From CAVXXD01 sp963765625 (GTDB lineage: Bacteria; Actinomycetota; Geothermincolia; Geothermincolales; Geothermincolaceae): a stretch of DNA of 64,000 nt. Of the stretch, positions 16,965 to 25,095 are shown one piece after another. The translations under genes and the position numbers were made by a program. How positions within the stretch are numbered: the stretch's first letter is position 1; the number at the start of each line of letters is the position of its first letter. The notes under the pieces were generated by a model. That model made no database searches. It was not told where the DNA came from and saw nothing but the letters and a program-made list of their open reading frames with translations. Location of the stretch: positions 124,001-188,000 of the forward strand of contig CAVXXD010000013.1 in NCBI GenBank assembly GCA_963765625.1, written 5' to 3'.

Positions 16965-17843
16965 ATGTCGTTATCGGACAAGTGTATTATCACGGCCGCC
17001 CTGGCCGGAGCCACCACCATGAAGACCGCGAACCCGGCCGTCCCCTACACCACGGAGGAGTTCGTAGAAGAAGCTTACCGGTGTTACAACGCCGGGGCTT
17101 CCATCGTCCACATCCACGCGCGCGACATCGAAACCGGCCTCCCCACTTCCGACCTGGAGCAGCTGGGGACCATCGTCAAAGGCATCCATGAAAAGTGCCC
17201 CATCGTCATCAACCTCTCCACCGCCATCGGCATAGGCGTTCCCCCGGAGGAGCGCATCCGCGTGGTCGAGAGGTTCAAGCCGGAGATGTCCTCGCTCAAC
17301 ACCAACTCCATGAACTTCGCCCAGGCCGACTGGAAGAAGCACGTGGTGACCAGCGAGAGTGTCTTCACCAACACCTTCGCCATGCTGGTGGAGTTCGCCG
17401 GCAAGATGCGCGACGCCGGCACCAAGCCCGAGATGGAGGTCTACGACCTGGGCGGCATGTACAACGTCCTCTTCGTGTCCGAGCAGGAAGGCCTGTTCGT
17501 CAAGCCCCTCCACTTCCAGTTCGTCTGGGGCATACTGGGCGGCTGCCCCCTGGACATGGGCATCATGAAGCGCTACATGGAACTGATTCCCGCCGGCTCC
17601 ACCTGGTCGAGCTGCGGCGTCGGACCGGCCCAGTTCCGCAGCGCCTTCCACGCCGCGGTCGAGGGCGGCCACATCCGCTGCGGCCTGGAGGACAACACCA
17701 ACATCACCAAGGGCGTAAAGGCCGCGGGTTCCTACGAGCAGGTCGAGAAGTGCGCCCGCATCGCCGAGCTGGCCGACCGCGAAGTCGCCACCCCGGACGA
17801 GGCCCGCGAGATCCTCGGCCTCAAGGGCGCCCCCGAGATTTAA
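16965..17843 (+). CDS. BKACE family protein (3-keto-5-aminohexanoate cleavage enzyme-like)
   Basis: A 292-residue TIM-barrel enzyme of the DUF849/BKACE family. It has KCIITAALAGATTM at the start (first strand, with TTMKTANPAVP), the zinc-binding HIHARD near residue 47, then NLSTAIGIG, FQFVWGILGGCP and the closing GGHIRCGLEDN. These enzymes use acetyl-CoA to cleave beta-keto acids; the prototype Kce acts in lysine fermentation. No other lysine-fermentation gene lies nearby, so the substrate is open. ATG at 16965 has AGGAGGTAGAAGAAGT upstream and is chosen over an ATG at 16905. Confidence 0.85.
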   Translation: MSLSDKCIITAALAGATTMKTANPAVPYTTEEFVEEAYRCYNAGASIVHIHARDIETGLPTSDLEQLGTIVKGIHEKCPIVINLSTAIGIGVPPEERIRVVERFKPEMSSLNTNSMNFAQADWKKHVVTSESVFTNTFAMLVEFAGKMRDAGTKPEMEVYDLGGMYNVLFVSEQEGLFVKPLHFQFVWGILGGCPLDMGIMKRYMELIPAGSTWSSCGVGPAQFRSAFHAAVEGGHIRCGLEDNTNITKGVKAAGSYEQVEKCARIAELADREVATPDEAREILGLKGAPEI

Positions 17844-17862
17844 GAGTAATCACTACATAAGC

Positions 17863-17894
17863 AAGCGGCCCCCGCCGGGGCCGCTTTTCTTTTT
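17863..17894 (+). terminator. Intrinsic terminator of the BKACE gene
   Basis: A 10-bp perfect stem (AAGCGGCCCC with its complement) closes a 4-base loop and is followed by TTTTCTTTTT, about 20 bases after the stop. Confidence 0.85.
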
Positions 17895-17945
17895 GACTGA
17901 ACCGGGTCCCTTCCACCTCAGCTGCTAGCTTGGTCTTGCTGGCCT

Positions 17946-18371
17946 TCACTCTCTTCTTCTGAGGATATGGATACCAAAGTGGAAGCCTAAGGCGATTATG
18001 GAGAATAGAGCAAGGGCGACTATTTCGGCCTCTAAGAGTGTAATTACTGCATCCTTTGCGGAGACATCATAAATGCTTAAGAGTAAGACCATTAAACCAA
18101 CAATAAACACCTGTGATGAAATAAAGATGATTGCCAGGAGCCGTTTACTCTGTTTCTTTCTGCCTTCAATATTGATCGATTCTTCTCTTCTTGTAGCGGG
18201 AACCCCTCTCTTCAATATAAGGACAATCAATGCAACAGCACTAGCCGCTGCAACAAGGCTGAATATCTCAGAACCAAGAGTCCAGCGAAGGACTATCGAG
18301 ACAAGTATTATGATTTCGAGTGTATAAAATGCTATTTTGACCGACTTCTCTTGCGCCCCGTCTTGCTTCAT
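17946..18371 (-). CDS. Four-TM membrane protein of unknown function
   Basis: About 141 residues with four hydrophobic helices: two near the N-terminus (FYTLEIIILVSIVLRWTLG; VAAASAVALIVLIL) and two after a basic loop (RREESINIEGRKKQSKR). No family recognised. Its codon use is AT-richer than its neighbours, which suggests recent acquisition. ATG at 18371 has AGGGGAAA upstream; ATGs at 18413 and 18389 are alternatives. It is an isolated gene with no operon partner. Confidence 0.6.
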   Translation of the reverse strand: MKQDGAQEKSVKIAFYTLEIIILVSIVLRWTLGSEIFSLVAAASAVALIVLILKRGVPATRREESINIEGRKKQSKRLLAIIFISSQVFIVGLMVLLLSIYDVSAKDAVITLLEAEIVALALFSIIALGFHFGIHILRRRE

Positions 18372-18467
18372 CGATTTCCCCTGTTTCATTATTGAGACAA
18401 CGGTTTCCATCATTATAGCGTTAGCAAAGCATAGTTCCGGTAATCCGGCTGCCGGGCTTAAACAGGA

Positions 18468-18620
18468 TCAGCCTGTCGCTATCAGCGTCCTTCTTCTGTA
18501 TAGCCGCAGCGAGGCGAGATAGAAGACGACCAGAATACTGAGAGTCCACGCCAGCGCTGCCCACGCGCTGTCGCCAGCCGTGCCACTCGTAAGGAGCGAA
18601 CCATGATCATGTATTCCATA
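18468..18620 (-). pseudogene. Possible 3' remnant of an ABC-2 permease gene
   Basis: On the minus strand a short open stretch reads GDSAWAALAWTLSILVVFY, then LASLRLYRRRT, to a TGA at 18468-18470. This resembles the last transmembrane helix and basic tail of drug-export ABC-2 permeases. No upstream gene body or ribosome site is present. The match is short, so it may be chance. The rest of the 18414-18708 gap holds nothing recognisable. Confidence 0.3.
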
Positions 18621-18708
18621 TATCAAGACCCTCTAAGTTATAATTATTTTCGGCCTGGGGACCCTGCTTACGGATTGAATACGAATCGGAAAGGAAGGGG
18701 TTCGGATC

Positions 18709-20214
18709 ATGGGTAAGAAAATCGCCATCATAGGAGCGGGCATCGCTGGCCTGTCGGCGGGCTGCTACCTCCAGATGAACGGGTACGAAACCGAGATCTT
18801 CGAACTGCACGACAAGCCGGGGGGTATCTGCACTTCGTGGACCCGCAAGGGTTATACGTTCGATGGATGCATACACTGGCTGGTAGGGACGAAAAACGGG
18901 TCCAGCTTCAACCAGGTATGGCGCGAGCTCGGCGCGCTCTCGGGAGTGCGTTGCATCAATCATGGCGAATTCACCAGGTTTGAAAATGCCGACGGCAAGC
19001 AGCTGGTGCTCTACAACGATATCAACAGGCTGGAGAGGCACCTCAAGGAACTGTCCCCCTCTGACGCCGCAATGATCGAGGGCTTCTGCAACGACATCCG
19101 GAAGCTGGCGAAAATCAAGATGCCGGCCGGTGAGCCCACCAACACCAGAGAGATGCTCGCGTTCTTGAAAATCCTTCCCGGCATGATGAAGCTGGTGGCC
19201 ATGTTCTTGAAGAAGCGCAAGATGACCATGGAAAAGTTTCGTCAGGGCTTCAAGGACCCGTTCCTGCGCCAGTCCTTCGGCCAGCTGATGGAGACACCGG
19301 AATTCCCCCTGATGTTCATGCTCCTCAACCTGGCCTGGATCAGCATTGGCGATGCCGGTTATCCCGAGGGAGGGTCTCTCGAGTTCGCCAGGTCTATCGA
19401 GCACAAATACCTGAGCCTGGGCGGGAAGATGTCCTACAAGTCCCGGGTGGCGGAGATTACCGTGGAAAACAGCCGAGTCACGGGTTTGAAGCTGGAGGAC
19501 GGCAGCCTGCGCCCCGCTGACGTGGTCATCTCCGCGGCCGACGGGCGTTCCACCATCTTCGAGATGCTCGGCGGAAGGTACATAAACGACAAGATCAAGG
19601 AGAGGTATCGTACCTGGAAGCTCTACGACCCGCTGGTGCAGGTATCTATCGGGGTAAAGAGGGACCTCTCGGGCGAGCCTCACTCGCTCCGCTTTCCATT
19701 GGAGAAGCCCATCGTCGTGGGCGGCGTGGAGCACTCCGGCTTGAGCTACAGCCACTACTGCTTCGATCCCACCCTCACGCCCGCGGGCAAGTCCGCGGTA
19801 GTTTCTTATCTTTCCACGGATTACGACTACTGGGAGAAGCTCTATGAGGATCGGGAGGCTTACAAGGCCGAGAAGAAGCGCATCGGCGAAGAGGTGGTCG
19901 AGGCACTCAACCGGCGCTGGCCTGGGTTTAAAGATGACGTCGAGGTCGTCGACGTGGCCTCGCCGATGACTTACGTCCGCTATACCGCCAACTGGCGCGG
20001 GAGCTACGAGGGCTGGCTCCTGAACGCAAAGAACAGCCGGTACATGATGATCGGTCTGGAGAAGAACCTCCCGGGACTCGAGGGCTTCTACCTGATCGGG
20101 CAGTGGATGCTCCCCGGCGGCGGCCTGCCGCCCGCGGCCGTACACGCTCGGGAAGTCGCCGCGTTGATCTGCAAGAAGGACGGCAAAAAGTTCACCGCCA
20201 CCAGCACCGTCTGA
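18709..20214 (+). CDS. FAD-dependent oxidoreductase, phytoene-desaturase-like
   Basis: A 501-residue flavoprotein of the CrtI/amine-oxidase type. It begins with the dinucleotide fold KIAIIGAGIAGLSAGCYLQM, followed by the PGGICTSW segment and a C-terminal FAD motif (GFYLIGQWMLPGGGLPPAAV). Middle blocks (GYPEGGSLEFARSIEHKYL, then GGKMSYKSRVAEITVE) are typical of bacterial carotenoid-desaturase and retinol-saturase relatives. No crtB or isoprenoid gene is near, so the substrate is unknown. A GGAAAGGAAGGGG stretch precedes ATG 18709. Two further paralogues lie at 29938 and 31424. Confidence 0.84.
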   Translation: MGKKIAIIGAGIAGLSAGCYLQMNGYETEIFELHDKPGGICTSWTRKGYTFDGCIHWLVGTKNGSSFNQVWRELGALSGVRCINHGEFTRFENADGKQLVLYNDINRLERHLKELSPSDAAMIEGFCNDIRKLAKIKMPAGEPTNTREMLAFLKILPGMMKLVAMFLKKRKMTMEKFRQGFKDPFLRQSFGQLMETPEFPLMFMLLNLAWISIGDAGYPEGGSLEFARSIEHKYLSLGGKMSYKSRVAEITVENSRVTGLKLEDGSLRPADVVISAADGRSTIFEMLGGRYINDKIKERYRTWKLYDPLVQVSIGVKRDLSGEPHSLRFPLEKPIVVGGVEHSGLSYSHYCFDPTLTPAGKSAVVSYLSTDYDYWEKLYEDREAYKAEKKRIGEEVVEALNRRWPGFKDDVEVVDVASPMTYVRYTANWRGSYEGWLLNAKNSRYMMIGLEKNLPGLEGFYLIGQWMLPGGGLPPAAVHAREVAALICKKDGKKFTATSTV

Positions 20215-20408
20215 CCCATGGTATTCTATAACGAACATTCTTCATATGCCCTTCTCCTTACCAACATCATACCGTCAAGCAAGGCGACGTGACCCTCCTG
20301 CCGTCGTGCGGCGGGAATGGGAGATGGCCTTGGCCCCGATCTTGACCAGCTTGAGCTGGATGCTCCGCAGCGACCAGGCGGACATTGAAAAACGGGACTT
20401 AAACGTAC

Positions 20409-20436
20409 AAGCGGCCCTACGGGGCCGCTTTGCCTT
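20409..20436 (+). terminator. Hairpin in the intergenic region after the FAD oxidoreductase
   Basis: AAGCGGCCC pairs with GGGCCGCTT across a 4-base loop and is followed by TTTGCCTT. It lies about 195 bases after the stop at 20214; the sequence between shows no gene. Confidence 0.55.
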
Positions 20437-20485
20437 GGGACATGACCCGGGTCCCCTCCACGAGACCCGGCCGTGAATTAAACCC

Positions 20486-20558
20486 AAGAAAGAAGGGTCC
20501 GTCGTACAAAACATCGGGTATGGCCCGGTTTTGGTAGGCGGACCCTTCTTTCTTTCTT
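20486..20558. terminator. Long inverted repeat between convergent genes (bidirectional terminator)
   Basis: AAGAAAGAAGGGTCCG (20486-20501) is an exact reverse complement of 20539-20554. The 37-base loop contains an inner hairpin (AAAAC-CGGG with CCCG-GTTTT). The flanking T-rich and A-rich arms could end transcription from both sides, including the RuBisCO-like gene that stops at 20569. Confidence 0.7.
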
Positions 20559-20568
20559 TTGAATTACG

Positions 20569-21871
20569 CTACGCTTTGTTCTCGTAGAAGACGCCCGTCC
20601 AGATGCCCATGGCCACGGCCAGCTCCTGGTGGTCCTTGGCGTACTCCTCCAGCGTTATGCCCTGCATGGTGGCGTCGATGGCCTGACGGAAGGCTTTAGC
20701 CCCCGCCGCCGGTCCCATGGGGTGGGCGTGCACGCCGCCGCCCGAGCCGATCATGATGTCCGGCCCCAGGTCGGCCACGCAGGTGGGTACCATCTGCGGG
20801 GTGATGCCGCCCGAGGGCATGGGCATGGTCGGCTTGAGGTCGTGCATGGGATAGGTCATGGCGTCGGCACACGGCAGGAAGCGTTCTTTCAAGAAGGGGG
20901 CCTTGCCGTAGGGGGCGGGAAATACCACCACGTCCGCCCCGGCCAGACGGGGCAGCTTGCCCAGCACCAGGTGGGAGGACATTCCCGAGTAATGCGATTC
21001 GTACAACGCCCCGGCACAGTCCATGTGAGCGAGGATGGGCACGTTAACCTCGTCGTCCTCGGCCAGCGCCTGCAGGGCCGGCAGGCCCACCGCCAGGTAG
21101 TTGACCATGATGGCGTTGGCGCCGGCGGCCACGGCGCGCCGGGCGGTATCGAACATCTTGGGCAGGTTGTCGGAGACGTTGACCGTATACAGACGTGCGC
21201 TCGCCCGTCTCCTCGAACACCCGCTTCTCCAGGGCCATGTACGCCTTGACCCTGTCCTCCACCCGGTTGAACATCATGTCCGCGATAAGCTCGTCGTCCT
21301 TGACCACGTCGCAGCCGCCGCGAGCCGCCTCGTAGAAGAGGTCGGCGCCGATCTGGCAGGGGTATCCGGTGCAGGGCTTGGTCATGTTGTTGAGCAGGGG
21401 GCGGCCCTCCACTCCCAGCGCCTTGTAGATACCCTCGATGCCGAACTTGGGCCCGACGAAGCCATCGGTGAACACCTTGGGGAAGTAGATGTCCAGCAGC
21501 TTGATCTTGCCGCCCATGGAGATGTTGCCCAGCACCGCGGTGAGCAGCATGGGGATCTGGTTTTCGATGTTGCGGAAAGGGAAGGCGATCTGGATAACGT
21601 AAGAACGCTCGTCGACCTCCTTGGGCACCTCGAACTCGTACTGGGGCACCTCGTAGACGCCGATGACCTTGGCCACGTGGGCCGCCCGCACCTCGGCGGT
21701 CTCACCCGGCACCGGGGTCCAGGTGCCGGTGGACTGCTCCACCGCCAGGAAGGGGCCGATGTAGTAGGCCAGCATCTCCCGGGGCATGGCCCCGTAATAG
21801 GTGGCCACGATGTGGTCCCCGTAGTCGATGCCCTCGGGCAGGGCCCGCGGTTCCGCCGCGAAGTTCTTCAT
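20569..21871 (-). CDS. RuBisCO-like protein (large-subunit family), one frameshift
   Basis: About 433 residues after bridging a +1 break near 21200. By alignment to RuBisCO, phosphate- and metal-site residues are kept: Thr50-Trp51 in QSTGTWTPVPG, Lys in NMTKPCTG, the carbamylated-Lys motif GGCDVVKDDE, SGG in MPSGGITPQ and the double Gly in IGSGGGVH. The second lysine of the KPK motif is Cys and loop 6 lacks the catalytic Lys pattern, so CO2 fixation is not expected; enolisation or isomerisation of a sugar phosphate is. It follows an FGGY kinase gene by 28 bases and a TetR gene, forming a three-gene cassette. Confidence 0.87.
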
Positions 21872-21899
21872 CTCACTTACCTCCTTGTTTTTCAGCCGG

Positions 21900-23435
21900 T
21901 CAGGCCGGCTCGTTGATCTTCCTGTAGATGCCTGAAAGCTTCCGGTAGGACTTCCGGAAGGCGTCGTACAACTCGTCGTAAATCTGCCGGTTGCCCCGGT
22001 CCGGCTCGAAGGTGCGGCGCACCTTGACCACTTCTTTTAAATCCTTGTAATCGCGGTAGATATTCAGGGCCACCGCCACGGCCAGAGCGCAGCCCACCGC
22101 GCCCGCCTCCTGGGCGTCCTCCACCGCCTCGATGCGGTGGCCGGTGACGTCGGCGAAGATCTGCATCCAGGCGTCGGAGCGGGCGCCGCCGCCGATGGCC
22201 CGCACGGTGGGGCAGGGGTAGCCGGCGCTGCCCACCGCTTCCAGCAGCCAGCGGCTGTTCATGGCCACGCCCTCGTAGACAGCGCGCAGCATGTCCTCGC
22301 GGGTGTGCTCCAGACTGACGTTGAGAAAGGCGCCGCGCAGGGTGGTGTCGGTTACCGGGGAGCGCTCGCCGAACATCCACGGGGTAAAGATGAGCTTGCG
22401 CGAGCCCGCCGGCACTTGATCGATCACCTTGTCCAGAACGGCGAAGATCTCCATCTCCTTCTCGGCCTGGTCCCACTCCTCCTTGCGGCCCAGCTGCTCG
22501 GCGAACCACTTGAGGCAGGCGCCGGCCGTCTCCGTCTCCCCAATCATTAAAAAAGAAGAAGGGTCGGCCGAGGCGATGGAGGCGATGCCGTTCTTGACCA
22601 AGCTCTTGGGTTTGGCCACGCTGATGCAGAGCCAGCCCGAGGTGCCGATGCTGATGTGGGCGTCACCCTCGCCCAGGGCCCCCGAACCGGTGGCGGCGGC
22701 GGGAACGTCGCCCATGCCCCCGATCACCGGCAAGCCGGGGTGCAGGCCCATGGCCTTAGCCGCGTCGTCGTTGAGCACCCCCACCACTTCGATGGACTTC
22801 TTCACCGGGGGGAGCTTGTCCAGGGGGATGCGCAATACCCGGCTGAGCAGGTGGGACCAGTCGCGGGTCTTGTTGTCCAGCAGGCCGGTGGCGGCGGCGT
22901 TGGTCTGGTCGATGATGATGTTGCCGGTGGAGCGGTAGACCAGGTAGCCGTTGACGTCGAGGATGGCTTTCGCCCTTTCGTAGAACTGCGGCTCTTCTTC
23001 TTTTAACCACATGATCTTGCAGATGACGTCTTTCCCGGAAGGGACGGCGCCGGCTATACGCGCCACTATCTTCTCCCCGCCCATGTGCTTGACCAGGCGG
23101 CAGGCCTGTTCGTCGGCGCGGGAGTCGATCCAGATGATGGCCGGGCGCAGGGGCAGGCCCTTGTCGTCGATGGGCAGCACCCCCAGCATCTGGGTGGCGT
23201 AGCCGATGCCCAGCACCTCCCGGGGGTCGATCCCGGTTTCCTCCACCAGGCGGCGGGTGGACTCGGTCACCGCTCTCCACCAGTCCTCCGGGTCCTGCTC
23301 GGCCCAGGCGGGACGGCAGTAGTCGACGCAGTAGGGCTCGAAGCTGTAAGAGATTATCTTGCCCTCCAGGTCGGTGAGGACGGCCTTGCTGCCGCCCGTC
23401 CCCACGTCGTGGCTGATGATGTACTTACCCCCCAT
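21900..23435 (-). CDS. FGGY-family carbohydrate kinase (xylulokinase-like)
   Basis: A 511-residue sugar kinase. The phosphate-1 loop is SHDVGTGGSKAVLTDLEG; the catalytic aspartate lies in AIIWIDSRADEQ; the adenosine motif and FGGY signature region include GGMGDVPAAATGSGAL and VRAIGGGARSDAWMQIFADV. Length and motif order match xylulokinase. It would phosphorylate a ketose or polyol. Placed directly before the RuBisCO-like gene, it probably makes that enzyme's phosphorylated substrate. ATG at 23435 lies 3 bases after the stop of tetR, indicating coupled expression. Confidence 0.9.
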   Translation of the reverse strand: MGGKYIISHDVGTGGSKAVLTDLEGKIISYSFEPYCVDYCRPAWAEQDPEDWWRAVTESTRRLVEETGIDPREVLGIGYATQMLGVLPIDDKGLPLRPAIIWIDSRADEQACRLVKHMGGEKIVARIAGAVPSGKDVICKIMWLKEEEPQFYERAKAILDVNGYLVYRSTGNIIIDQTNAAATGLLDNKTRDWSHLLSRVLRIPLDKLPPVKKSIEVVGVLNDDAAKAMGLHPGLPVIGGMGDVPAAATGSGALGEGDAHISIGTSGWLCISVAKPKSLVKNGIASIASADPSSFLMIGETETAGACLKWFAEQLGRKEEWDQAEKEMEIFAVLDKVIDQVPAGSRKLIFTPWMFGERSPVTDTTLRGAFLNVSLEHTREDMLRAVYEGVAMNSRWLLEAVGSAGYPCPTVRAIGGGARSDAWMQIFADVTGHRIEAVEDAQEAGAVGCALAVAVALNIYRDYKDLKEVVKVRRTFEPDRGNRQIYDELYDAFRKSYRKLSGIYRKINEPA

Positions 23436-23438
23436 GCA

Positions 23439-24065
23439 TTACCCCCTCATACCCTGGTTGGACGCCAACAGGAACTGCAGACTTATCTCCATGCCCCGGC
23501 GGAGGTCGAAGGTTTCCGGGTCCTCCAGCCACTGTATCTCCATCCCCTCCACCAGCCCCAGCAGGATGCAGGCAAGGTAGTAGGAGTCCACCGGCGGCAA
23601 CAGTTCTTCCTTGATGCCCTGGCTGATGATCTTCTCGAGTTCTTTCTTGGTCCGCTCGACGTAGCCAAGCAGCTGTTCGACGAACTCGGGCGAGAAAGCT
23701 TCGCGTTCCTCGGCCCGCATCTTCCAGGAGAGTTTGCAGTAATCGCGTTCGCGGTAGTAAAGGTCGATCATCCCTTCGCCCATCCAGGTGAGCTTTTCCA
23801 GCGCGGTCCCCTGGCGGCTGGATATCTCTTCCACCAGCCGCAGGATCTCCTCGTGCATCTCGCGGATGAGGGAGAAGTAGAGTTCTTCCTTGGATTTCCA
23901 GTACCAGTAGAGGGTGCCCTTGCCGAAGCCGGCCTCCATGGCGATCTCGGCCATGGTGGCGCGGTGGTATCCCTTGGCGGAGAATATCTTGAGCGCCGCC
24001 TGCTTGAATTCCTGCTCTCTCTGGTCCTTCACGGGGTTGTTCCTGATACCCAGTGATTTGGCCAT
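23439..24065 (-). CDS. TetR-family transcriptional regulator
   Basis: A 208-residue repressor. The N-terminal helix-turn-helix spans about 18-62 (ALKIFSAKGYHRATMAEIAM, then GFGKGTLYWYWKSKEELY). The ligand-binding part is all-helical and shows no named subfamily. An imperfect dyad, AGACCGACC-GGTTGGTCT, lies about 20 bases upstream of its start, so autoregulation is likely. It is the first gene of the kinase/RuBisCO-like operon. A related dyad stands before the HAMP sensor at 16746. Confidence 0.88.
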   Translation of the reverse strand: MAKSLGIRNNPVKDQREQEFKQAALKIFSAKGYHRATMAEIAMEAGFGKGTLYWYWKSKEELYFSLIREMHEEILRLVEEISSRQGTALEKLTWMGEGMIDLYYRERDYCKLSWKMRAEEREAFSPEFVEQLLGYVERTKKELEKIISQGIKEELLPPVDSYYLACILLGLVEGMEIQWLEDPETFDLRRGMEISLQFLLASNQGMRG

Positions 24066-24082
24066 GAACTGCTCCTTCGGGC

Positions 24083-24105
24083 TTAGACCGACCGGTTGGT
24101 CTTAG
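24083..24105. promoter_or_regulatory. TetR operator upstream of the tetR-kinase-RLP operon
   Basis: TTAGACCGACCGGTTGGTCT is a dyad with one mismatched pair between its 9-base arms. It starts 18 bases upstream of the tetR ATG, a position suited to blocking transcription. Confidence 0.6.
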
Positions 24106-24213
24106 AATATCGCAGCCCGGAAGTGTTGTCAATCGCTTATGTTGTTAGAATCACTTTGGAGAAGAAATGCGGTTTCCAGTAATTACGGGAGCAGAGAGAA
24201 GAAGGTAGGCGAC

Positions 24214-24969
24214 ATGAAGGGCATAGGCCCGGACAGCCGGAAGGATAGCCTGTCCAACCGCGCCTCCCCCCTGGCCTGGGCGTGCACTGAGGCCATTTCG
24301 GCCGGGCTGATCCTGGGGTATGGCGCCCTGGCTAACCGCGTTATCCCCGGAGCATTGTACATCCCGGCCAACCTGACCGCTGCCGCTGCCGCCATATTTC
24401 TTTTCAGCCGCCTGGGCGTGACCATGGCAGACATGGGGCTGGAGCGCAGCCGTCTGGCAAACGGACTCAAGGTAGGATTGATCTCGGCTATCCCCATCGC
24501 CGCCGTAATCGCCGCCGGGGTAGCTATCCCCTGGAGCCGTGAGTATTTTCAAGACAGCAACATCATCGGGATGAGTACCGGCAAGGCTTTGTACGAGATG
24601 CTGGTGCGCATACCCATCGGAACCGCCTTGTCCGAGGAACTGCTCTTCCGTGGGGCGCTTCTCGGGCTCCTTCTCCAGCGCCACCGGCCCTGGGTGGCGG
24701 TGTCCTTGAGCTCAGTAGTCTTCGGGTTCTGGCATATCCTCCCGACTCTGCAGTCTCTTACCACCAACACGGCGGCATCCTCCGCCGTGGGAACCGGGTC
24801 GGCGGCAAAGGCCGGCACGGTGGCGGGAGTGGTGGCGATAACCGCCATAGCCGGTGCGGCCTTTTCCTGGCTGCGGCTGCGCTCCGGAAGCATCGCCGCG
24901 CCCTGGGTCGCCCACACCGCCCTTAATTCACTCTCTTTTCTCGGCGGCCGGATCGGGGCGAACTTATAG
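24214..24969 (+). CDS. CPBP-family intramembrane metalloprotease
   Basis: A 251-residue membrane protein with about seven to eight helices and the three CPBP (Abi) motifs: EELLFRG (EExxxR) near residue 145, FGFWHIL with the second histidine, and a C-terminal HTALN (HxxxN). A low-complexity Ala/Ser/Thr insert (TNTAASSAVGTGSAAKAG) separates motifs 2 and 3. Such proteases process prenylated or signal proteins; the bacterial target is unknown. ATG at 24214 follows AAGGTAGG; upstream in-frame codons add an unlikely tail. Confidence 0.82.
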   Translation: MKGIGPDSRKDSLSNRASPLAWACTEAISAGLILGYGALANRVIPGALYIPANLTAAAAAIFLFSRLGVTMADMGLERSRLANGLKVGLISAIPIAAVIAAGVAIPWSREYFQDSNIIGMSTGKALYEMLVRIPIGTALSEELLFRGALLGLLLQRHRPWVAVSLSSVVFGFWHILPTLQSLTTNTAASSAVGTGSAAKAGTVAGVVAITAIAGAAFSWLRLRSGSIAAPWVAHTALNSLSFLGGRIGANL

Positions 24970-25095
24970 TGGGGCATGCCGGCTGAAAACAGGTACCTTT
25001 TCTTGTGGGCTCTTCGGACTGTAAAATAGGTGCACGTTAAAGCCTGATCGGAATGGAGTGCTTATTTTCTGGACAATAAAACGCCGGAGGGAAAA

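Noticed and set aside
20569..21871. True CO2-fixing RuBisCO
   Set aside because: The KPK second lysine and the loop-6 lysine pattern are missing and there is no phosphoribulokinase or small subunit.
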